This document shows, in pieces, positions 1 to 5,961 of a stretch of 7,315 nt of DNA (position 1 is its first letter; each line of letters starts with the position of its first letter). The DNA is from an uncultured Bacteroidota bacterium (GTDB lineage Bacteria > Bacteroidota > Bacteroidia > Chitinophagales > Saprospiraceae), in NCBI GenBank assembly GCA_937926185.1, contig CALEYM010000602.1:1-7315 (forward strand), read 5' to 3'. The translations under genes and the position numbers were made by a program. A model generated the notes under the pieces. That model worked only from the letters and a program-made list of their open reading frames with translations, was not told where the DNA came from and made no database searches.

Positions 1-70
1 AAACCATTCTAAACCATTCTAAACCATTCTAAACCATTCTAAACCATTCTAAACCCTCTAAACCCTCTCT
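1..70. repeat. Short tandem repeat array (10-mer x5, then 9-mer x2)
   Basis: The unit AAACCATTCT occurs five times without a mismatch at 1-50. Two copies of the related AAACCCTCT follow at 51-59 and 60-68, and then the pattern decays (CTAAATC). The array ends three bases before the stop codon of the minus-strand LtaS-like gene, so it lies in that gene's 3' flank. It touches the window edge, so the true copy number is unknown. There are no spacers, so it is not CRISPR, and no hairpin is visible. On the minus strand each 10-mer unit contains ATG GTT TAG, a start followed almost at once by a stop, so the array cannot encode a repeat protein in that direction. Its function is unknown. Confidence 0.9.
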
Positions 71-73
71 AAA

Positions 74-1972
74 TCACAACCCCAAAAAATCATTGTACAA
101 CGTTTGCAAAAAGGCGAAGGCATTGCGTTGATCTGTCGAATCGGGTGAGCTGCCGAAGTTTTGCCATTCTTTTGATTCAAATTGATAGAAACCGGCGCCC
201 TGGGGCGAAATCCACCCCAGTCCGTTTTCATTGGTATAATAGGCGAAATCCCGTACCTGGCTGCTCAGCAGGTCCTTGCTCCAGGTGAACGCGTCGGCAG
301 TATAGCCGAGTTCTTCCAGAATAGTGGCGGGGATATCATGGTGATTGCCCAGCGTTTCGATACGTTTTCCCCGCCATTCGGGATGAATGAGCGGGCCGGT
401 GACGATCAGCGGCACCTGGCGGGAGCGTGGGGCGTCCATGCGCACGCGGCCGGGATTGATATGCCCGTGATCGGCCACCAGCACAAAAAGGGTATTGTTA
501 AACCAGGGTTCTGTGCGCGCTTTTTCAAAAAACCGGCCGATGGCGTGATCGGCGAAAGCGGCACTGTTCAGGAACTGTTCTTGTTCCGTACTGCCCTTCC
601 ATTGACTTTGAAAAGGCACATCGTAAGGGGTATGCAGGCTAAGCGTCAGCACGGTACTGAAAAAAGGCTGCGGCGTTTGGTTCAGCGTGGAAATGACCCT
701 TTGAAACACCCGTCCGTCGTCGGCACCCCAGCGTTGGGTGATTTCCGCCCTGGCAAAATCTTGTTCAGAAATTATATGCTCAAATTGTTGGTTGCGGAGC
801 CAGACGCCGATGTTGGCAAATGTGAGTTCGCCGCCATAAAAAAAGGAGTTGGTATAGCCCGACTGTTTGAGCATTTTCGGGATGGAAGGCAATTTTGCCG
901 CTTTATCCTGCAACAGAACAACCGACTGGTCGGGCTGCGCCGGAAAACCTCCAAGCACCGCCACCAGTCCCTGGTCGGTGCGGAAACCGCTGCTGTAGCA
1001 CCGGGTAAAAAGCAGGCCCTCCCCGGCCAGGCGGCTCAGGTTTGGCGTGACGCCTGCCTCGCCGCCCAGTTCTTCCATCACCTGTGCGGTCATGCTTTCC
1101 ATCAAAATAAAGATGATATTTGGTTTTTGGCCCGGAGGCAATTGTAACCATTCGTGCCGGGCCGCATGGGCATTGCCTCGTGGCAACAGGGCCTCTACCC
1201 TACCCTGTGCCTGGTCGTCGGCCATAAAACGGTAGTGGTTTTCCGTGGAACGCGTTTCTATGAGGCTGTGGATGACGTGCCAGGCGGTATTAGTAGCGGC
1301 ATGGTTGTAGAACAAATGCGAAGAATAGTACACGGCGCTTTCATTCACCGGCATGACGCCCAACCCGCCCCGGATGGCCAGGAACAAAAGAGCGGTGTGG
1401 GCCGGCAACCAGGCTGCGTTCCATTTTTTAAGGGCGGGGGGAAACAGGCCGGTTCCAACCAGTCGCCGGTACAGTTGCCAGAAAAGCCAAACGCCAAAAA
1501 CATACGCGGCCACGCTGCCCAGTTTGAACCCGAACGACATGGAATCGAGCATGGCGCCGGGGGTGCGGAAATATTCGAGTGCGCGGTTATTGAGCGGCGT
1601 GTGCCATTCCTGGTAAATAAAAATGTTGGCGCCGAAGCCGAAAACGGAAATCGAAAACACCAGCACATTAAAGCCGGTGATCAGGCGCGCACAAGCGCTC
1701 CGCGCTCCTTGTCCCAGGGGGATGCAGGCGAACCACGCCAACAGCGGCAAAACCATCAGATAAGCCGCCATGCTCAGGTCGAGCGGCAACGCGTTCCATA
1801 GCGCCGGCCAGGGACTTTCCGCCACCCATTCGGCCCGGAGCCAGAGGATGAACCAAATCCGGAACAAGGCAAAGAACAACAGCCAAAATGCCAGCAGCCG
1901 CAGGGGGAACCGCCACACTGCGCCGGCATTTTGGGCGATATGCGCGATCCGCCCTATATCTGTTTTACCCAA
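74..1972 (-). CDS. LtaS-type membrane phosphotransferase (LTA synthase / sulfatase-fold family)
   Basis: The 632-residue product has five hydrophobic segments (about 23-45, 63-85, 99-120, 150-168, 188-206) followed by an extracytoplasmic alkaline-phosphatase/sulfatase-fold domain from about 283. Visible active-site residues match the LtaS plan. Glu292 lies in IIFILMES, Thr332 is the likely nucleophile in GFRTDQG, His447 lies in LSLHTPY, and Asp501-His502 lie in ADHGH. Their spacing closely follows Staphylococcus LtaS. A threonine nucleophile argues for a phospho-transferase or phosphodiesterase rather than a formylglycine sulfatase. Family members move glycerol-phosphate or similar groups from lipid donors. 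Bacteroidota are not known to make lipoteichoic acid, so the substrate here is unknown. The reading frame opens after a TAA, and the first usable start is a TTG at 1972, inside the end of tilS. A GTG at codon 19 (1916-1918), just before the first membrane segment, is an alternative. Cotranscription with tilS is likely. The family call is strong; the reaction is not established. Confidence 0.9.
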   Translation of the reverse strand: MGKTDIGRIAHIAQNAGAVWRFPLRLLAFWLLFFALFRIWFILWLRAEWVAESPWPALWNALPLDLSMAAYLMVLPLLAWFACIPLGQGARSACARLITGFNVLVFSISVFGFGANIFIYQEWHTPLNNRALEYFRTPGAMLDSMSFGFKLGSVAAYVFGVWLFWQLYRRLVGTGLFPPALKKWNAAWLPAHTALLFLAIRGGLGVMPVNESAVYYSSHLFYNHAATNTAWHVIHSLIETRSTENHYRFMADDQAQGRVEALLPRGNAHAARHEWLQLPPGQKPNIIFILMESMTAQVMEELGGEAGVTPNLSRLAGEGLLFTRCYSSGFRTDQGLVAVLGGFPAQPDQSVVLLQDKAAKLPSIPKMLKQSGYTNSFFYGGELTFANIGVWLRNQQFEHIISEQDFARAEITQRWGADDGRVFQRVISTLNQTPQPFFSTVLTLSLHTPYDVPFQSQWKGSTEQEQFLNSAAFADHAIGRFFEKARTEPWFNNTLFVLVADHGHINPGRVRMDAPRSRQVPLIVTGPLIHPEWRGKRIETLGNHHDIPATILEELGYTADAFTWSKDLLSSQVRDFAYYTNENGLGWISPQGAGFYQFESKEWQNFGSSPDSTDQRNAFAFLQTLYNDFLGL

Positions 1973-3288
1973 CTGATCTTCAGTAGTTTAGTAGTTTCTG
2001 CTTCCATTTTAAAGCGCTCATCGAGGCGCATTCCTACGATCCAGATAATGGAATGGTCGCTGTTCTCCAGTATCCAGACTTGTTCTTTTTCCAATTTGGA
2101 TAATTTCAGGTCGGTAAAATAATCTTGCAGTTTCCGGGATTTGCCGCCCATGCCCAGCGGTTGAAATACATCGCCGGGTTGCCAGCGGCGCAAAAGTAGC
2201 GGAAATCGCAGTTTTTCCGCGTCAACAAGCACGGATTCGTTACCATCCGGAAAATGGGCACCGGGCACAGCGGGCGTCAACAGCAACCGACCTCCATCGG
2301 GCAGGCCGACCATAAGGTCGTCGGGGTCGATCCTGATAGCAAAATGTTCGTTTTGCAGCGGAAAAAACAACAGTTCCTGCCGGTCGTTGAGCAAACGGTA
2401 GCCGGTGGCAGACAACCATTCCGCGCCGGTCTGCCCCCAGTTGTCGGCCAATTGTCGCAACTGATCGGGGAAAAAACCATAAGGCTGGAAGAGGTCGAAC
2501 AGGGCGTCGGGCAGGGCAGGCAGATTTTCCAGGTCTTTTTTGTTTAACCGGTAAACGCCCGCCGTATCGGGCCCGTTCAGAAATTGCCTTAGTAAATAGC
2601 GCAGATTGGCGTCGGCAGCCCGCACCGTCCGCATGGTATGCTCTGCCGAGGCCCAAAACGCCGGATTGATCGCCTCCATTCGCGGTGTGATATGATGACG
2701 GACGACATTGCGCGTATAATCGTCTTTAACGTTGCTGCTGTCTTCCCGCCAGTTAAGGCCCTGTTCGCGAGCATAAGCCAGGATTTCGTCGCGTCCGGCA
2801 AAAAGCAGCGGACGGATCAGACAGCCGTTGCGCAGCGGAATACCGCCCAGTCCTGTCAGGCCGGTGCCCCGGATGAAGTGCAACAGCGCCGTTTCCACCG
2901 AGTCGTTGCGGTTATGCCCGGTAGCAATCAGGTTATAGCCGTTTTCCCGGCGGATTTGTTCAAACCATTCGTAGCGCAATTGCCGGGCAGCCATTTGGAG
3001 GGATTGCCCTGTCACTCCGGCGTGTTTTTTAGCGTCAAATCTTCGGAAGAAAAACGGCGCCTTCCAATCGTCGGCTATTTGCCGGACAAAATCTTCATCT
3101 CCATCCGACTCGGCGCCGCGGAGCTGAAAATTGCAATGGGCAACCCCGAAAGGCCAGTGGCACTGCCGGAAAAGGTGCGCCATCACCAACGAATCGACCC
3201 CTCCGCTGACGGCCAGTAATACCCGTTCGTCGGGCGGGATCAGATGGTTGGTCTGAATAAAATGCAGGAATGACTGGAACAAATTCAT
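1954..3288 (-). CDS. tilS: tRNA(Ile)-lysidine synthetase TilS
   Basis: TilS uses ATP to attach lysine to C34 of the CAU-anticodon tRNA-Ile, which switches it to reading AUA. It is cytoplasmic and usually essential. The 444-residue length is normal for the family (E. coli about 430, B. subtilis about 470). The ATP pyrophosphatase P-loop SGGVDS is at 28-33. Further family motifs follow: HCNFQLRGAESD near 51-62, GHNRNDSVET at 124-133, RPLL at 159-162, and EDSSN plus YTRNVVRH between 182 and 198. The C-terminal tRNA-binding domain is present from about 365, with RRWQPGD, PLGMGGKSRKL and VGMRLDERF. The ATG at 3286-3288 puts the usual short helix ahead of the P-loop and follows an A-rich leader without a clear Shine-Dalgarno sequence. 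The stop codon at 1954-1956 lies inside the next gene. Nothing essential appears to be missing. Confidence 0.97.
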   Translation of the reverse strand: MNLFQSFLHFIQTNHLIPPDERVLLAVSGGVDSLVMAHLFRQCHWPFGVAHCNFQLRGAESDGDEDFVRQIADDWKAPFFFRRFDAKKHAGVTGQSLQMAARQLRYEWFEQIRRENGYNLIATGHNRNDSVETALLHFIRGTGLTGLGGIPLRNGCLIRPLLFAGRDEILAYAREQGLNWREDSSNVKDDYTRNVVRHHITPRMEAINPAFWASAEHTMRTVRAADANLRYLLRQFLNGPDTAGVYRLNKKDLENLPALPDALFDLFQPYGFFPDQLRQLADNWGQTGAEWLSATGYRLLNDRQELLFFPLQNEHFAIRIDPDDLMVGLPDGGRLLLTPAVPGAHFPDGNESVLVDAEKLRFPLLLRRWQPGDVFQPLGMGGKSRKLQDYFTDLKLSKLEKEQVWILENSDHSIIWIVGMRLDERFKMEAETTKLLKISWVKQI

Positions 3289-3304
3289 TTTTCCCGTTCA
3301 ACCT

Positions 3305-3312
3305 GCAAAGTT
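3305..3312 (-). promoter_or_regulatory. Possible -7 element for tilS (CAACTTTG)
   Basis: On the minus strand this reads CAACTTTG, one mismatch from the Bacteroidota -7 consensus TAnnTTTG. Transcription would start near 3298, about 10 bases ahead of the tilS ATG. No well-spaced -33 TTG was found; the nearest TTG is about 26 bases upstream, a little far. It is back-to-back with the candidate element at 3322-3329. This is a suggestion from motif matching only. Confidence 0.3.
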
Positions 3313-3321
3313 GACTTTTTG

Positions 3322-3329
3322 TTTCTTTG
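3322..3329 (+). promoter_or_regulatory. Possible -7 element for the DUF5686 gene (TTTCTTTG)
   Basis: TTTCTTTG keeps the TTTG half of the Bacteroidota TAnnTTTG element but has TT instead of TA. A start near 3336 would leave a leader of about 28 bases before the ATG at 3364, which is plausible. The TTG at 3311-3313 is too close to act as a -33 element, so support is weak. Confidence 0.3.
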
Positions 3330-3350
3330 CGGACGTATACAACCCACAGC

Positions 3351-3363
3351 AAAAAATTTTTTT
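3351..3363. other. A6T7 tract immediately before the ATG of the DUF5686 gene
   Basis: Six A followed by seven T abut the ATG at 3364, and the central twelve bases form a perfect A/T palindrome. There is no Shine-Dalgarno sequence, which fits Bacteroidota, where A/T-rich unstructured leaders are common. The tract supports 3364 as the start. A self-pairing role in the RNA is unlikely, because a six-pair A-U stem with no loop cannot form. Confidence 0.5.
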
Positions 3364-5883
3364 ATGAACATTATCCGACCTGTCCGGCGCATCGCCTTTT
3401 TGTTCTTCCTGCTTTTTTCATGGGCCCAACTGAACGCCCAACTGACCGGCGCCGTACTCGACGAGAACGGCGAACCCCTGCCTTATGCCACCGTGTATGC
3501 GCGCAACAGCACCAATGGCACGGTGGCCAATGCATCGGGCGAGTACAAATTAAACCTGGCAAAAGGCGATCATGAAATTGTTTTTCAATATATTGGCTAC
3601 AAACAAAAGATCGAAAAGATCGCGGTTGCAGGCGCGCCTGTTCGGTTGAATGTCCGCCTCGAACCCAGCGATCTGGAAATCAGCGAGGTGGTGATCACCA
3701 CCAGGGACCCGGCCTACGAGATCATGAAAAAAGCCATTGAAAAACGGAAATATTATAAAAACCGGACGCCCGCGTATAGCCACGATGCCTACATCAAGGG
3801 GTTTTATAAACTCGCAGATGCGCCGAAAAAACTGCTCGGATTTGAAATCGGTGACATGGACGGCATGCTCGACTCCACGGGATCGGGCGTTTTGTACTTG
3901 TCTGAATCTGTTTCCCAACTACACGTACAGGCCAGTCCGCCGAGCAATAAAGAAGTGATGATCTCCAGCAAAGTAAGCGGCGACCCCTCCGGTTTCAGTA
4001 TGAACCGCGCTACGATGACAAGTTTCAGCCTTTACGACGAACGCATCAACGTTATGCGCGATATTCTCTCGCCTCTGGCCGACAACGCCTTCGCCTACTA
4101 CCGTTTTCGTTTGTTGGGCCGGTATACAGACGAAAACGGTTACAGTGTTTATAAAATTGAAGTGATACCCAAACGCGACGAAGACCCTACCTTTCACGGC
4201 CATGTTTACATCGTGGATGACTGGTGGAACCTTGCCGGCGTCGACCTCAACCTGACGGGCAAAGCCATACAACAGCCCATCATCGACACCATGCGAATAC
4301 AACAGGAGTACGTGCCCGTGAACAAGCCGGATGAATGGTGCCTGCTTTCACAGATCATCGGTTTCAAATTCAACGTGCTGGGTTTTAAAATCGAGGGGTT
4401 TTTTAACGGCGTTTTTTCCAATTACAACCTGCGCCCCAATTTCGGAGCCGGCTTTTTCGACCGCGAGACTTTCCGCGTAGAGGAAAATGCCGCGGAACGG
4501 GATACCGCTTACTGGTCGGGCATCCGGCCAATCCCGCTGACCGGGGAAGAAGCCCGCGATTACGTGGTCAAGGACAGCGTCCGGCAAATCCGGGAATCGC
4601 CGGCTTACCTGGACAGCATGGACCGCAAACACAACCGGTTTCGTTTCGGCGACATCTATTCCGGTTATACCTGGCGCAATTCCCAAAAACATCTTACAAT
4701 AGGCTATCCTTCCCTGCTCGACGGTCTGCAATTCAACACGGTGCAGGGATGGTTGCTCAATTTTAATCCGTCGTACCGAAAATCTGCCGATGAAAGGGGG
4801 ACGCGATACTGGAAAGCGTCGGGAAGGCTGAATTACGGTTTCTCCGAAAAACGGCTCAGGGGCGGTCTGCGCATCGAGCGCTTGTTTGAAAGTATTCATT
4901 ATACGCGGGCCGAATTATCGGGTGGCCTGGCAACCGAACAATTCGACCGGGAAAATCAAATTGGTGAAGTAGCCAACCTGCTCTACTCGCTCTGGGCGCG
5001 GAAGAATTATCTGAAATTGTATGAAAAGGCTTTTGTGCGGGGGGCATTCGGCCGCGACCTGGGCAGAGGCATGCGCCTGCAACTGGCTGCTGAATATGCA
5101 GAGCGCCGGGCTTTGGTGAATCACAGCAACTACAGTTTTTACAAGGGCAACCGGGAATACAGCCCGAATGCGCCGCTGCCTTTGACCAATACCGAACCTG
5201 AAATGCCTTTTTTTGACCCTAATCAGGCGTTTTTATTCGAAGTAAATTACCGAATACGTTTCGGCGAAACATACAGCACTTTTCCGGGATTCCGGGTTAG
5301 CGAAGGCACGCGCTGGCCCGAATTGCTGCTGAATCTCCGCGAGGCAATACCTTTCAAAAATGGGATGGCCGATTTTACGCTGCTGCAAGTCCGGCTACAG
5401 CAAAACAACCTGTCGTCGGGGCTTTTCGGCTACACGGAATGGAACCTTGGCGGCGGCGTTTTTCTGCGCAACAAACGCGTGGAATTTATGGACTACTACC
5501 ATCCGCGCGGCAACCAGACCATCATCGGCAAACCGGACCGATACGCCCGGAGTTTTTTCCTCCTGCCCTATTACGAATTCAGTACTGCCGACGCCTGGGC
5601 CGAAGCGCATTTGCGCCACCATTTCAACGGGTGGATACTGGATAAAATACCGCTTATCCGCAAATTAAACTGGAACGAAACCCTTGGATTCAGCGCCTAC
5701 TTCGCCGAACAATACGCCTGGAAAGCGCAGCGCCCCGGCACTACCCTGCCCTATTGGGAACTCAGCTTTGGCTTTGAAAATATCGGCATCAAATTCATCC
5801 GGCCGCTGCATGTCGACGTGGCATTCGGCTTTTTGGGCAGCGAACATTACCGCACCGGCGTGGTGCTCGGCTTGGATTTGTAA
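3364..5883 (+). CDS. DUF5686 / carboxypeptidase-regulatory-like outer-membrane protein
   Basis: The product has 839 residues from the ATG at 3364. A signal peptide spans about 1-25, with basic residues RPVRR, a hydrophobic core and probable cleavage after LNA. Residues about 27-100 form a carboxypeptidase-regulatory-like beta-sandwich (LTGAVLDENGEPLPYATVYA, then GEYKL and IGYK), the domain also found at the N-terminus of SusC-like proteins. The DUF5686 body follows, with PAYEIMKKAIEKR near 116-128 and TAYWSGIRPIPLTGEE near 381-396. From about 430 to the end, alternating aromatic and polar segments look like a C-terminal outer-membrane beta-barrel. No TonB box or plug domain is evident. The family is widespread in Bacteroidota and its role is not established. 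The frame extends to a TTG at 3319, but the extra 15 residues would precede the signal peptide and overlap the candidate promoter, so 3364 is preferred. The gene is divergent from tilS and complete. Confidence 0.9.
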   Translation: MNIIRPVRRIAFLFFLLFSWAQLNAQLTGAVLDENGEPLPYATVYARNSTNGTVANASGEYKLNLAKGDHEIVFQYIGYKQKIEKIAVAGAPVRLNVRLEPSDLEISEVVITTRDPAYEIMKKAIEKRKYYKNRTPAYSHDAYIKGFYKLADAPKKLLGFEIGDMDGMLDSTGSGVLYLSESVSQLHVQASPPSNKEVMISSKVSGDPSGFSMNRATMTSFSLYDERINVMRDILSPLADNAFAYYRFRLLGRYTDENGYSVYKIEVIPKRDEDPTFHGHVYIVDDWWNLAGVDLNLTGKAIQQPIIDTMRIQQEYVPVNKPDEWCLLSQIIGFKFNVLGFKIEGFFNGVFSNYNLRPNFGAGFFDRETFRVEENAAERDTAYWSGIRPIPLTGEEARDYVVKDSVRQIRESPAYLDSMDRKHNRFRFGDIYSGYTWRNSQKHLTIGYPSLLDGLQFNTVQGWLLNFNPSYRKSADERGTRYWKASGRLNYGFSEKRLRGGLRIERLFESIHYTRAELSGGLATEQFDRENQIGEVANLLYSLWARKNYLKLYEKAFVRGAFGRDLGRGMRLQLAAEYAERRALVNHSNYSFYKGNREYSPNAPLPLTNTEPEMPFFDPNQAFLFEVNYRIRFGETYSTFPGFRVSEGTRWPELLLNLREAIPFKNGMADFTLLQVRLQQNNLSSGLFGYTEWNLGGGVFLRNKRVEFMDYYHPRGNQTIIGKPDRYARSFFLLPYYEFSTADAWAEAHLRHHFNGWILDKIPLIRKLNWNETLGFSAYFAEQYAWKAQRPGTTLPYWELSFGFENIGIKFIRPLHVDVAFGFLGSEHYRTGVVLGLDL

Positions 5884-5897
5884 TAAGATTGTCTTAA

Positions 5898-5932
5898 TTT
5901 GAGGCGTTTAAACAATTCAGGCATTACTTTTG
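5898..5932 (+). promoter_or_regulatory. Bacteroidota-type promoter for the right-hand gene
   Basis: TTTG at 5898-5901 and TACTTTTG at 5925-5932 match the -33 and -7 elements (TTG / TAnnTTTG), with a 23-base spacer at the long end of the accepted range. Transcription would begin near 5939, giving a leader of about 23 bases to the ATG at 5962 or about 95 to the ATG at 6034. It implies the right-hand gene can be transcribed independently of the DUF5686 gene, whose stop is only 15 bases upstream of the -33 element. Confidence 0.55.
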
Positions 5933-5961
5933 TCGGGTATTTTCCAAAAATCGGCGTTTCA

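Noticed and set aside
1..50. CRISPR array
   Set aside because: The units are only 10 bases long and directly adjacent, without spacers.
51..70. Similarity of AAACCCT units to plant-type telomere repeats
   Set aside because: The units carry extra bases, there are only two copies, and the surrounding genes are bacterial. The resemblance is coincidental.
182..1147. Plus-strand open frame of 321 codons
   Set aside because: It lies wholly antisense to the LtaS-like gene, whose catalytic motifs are intact. Its translation shows no recognisable domain. It is a shadow frame.
1154..1801. Plus-strand open frame of 215 codons
   Set aside because: It is antisense to the membrane-segment part of the LtaS-like gene and its charged, Gln-rich translation has no family features.
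2638..3219. Plus-strand open frame of 193 codons
   Set aside because: It is antisense to the catalytic half of tilS, which is clearly the real gene.
3319..3363. TTG start extending the DUF5686 protein by 15 residues
   Set aside because: The extension would sit ahead of a complete signal peptide and overlap the probable promoter element. ATG 3364 explains the signal peptide directly.
5884..5896. Small hairpin TAAGA-TTG-TCTTA after the DUF5686 stop, as a terminator
   Set aside because: The stem is five pairs, mostly A-T, with no convincing T-run after it. It is too weak to call a terminator.
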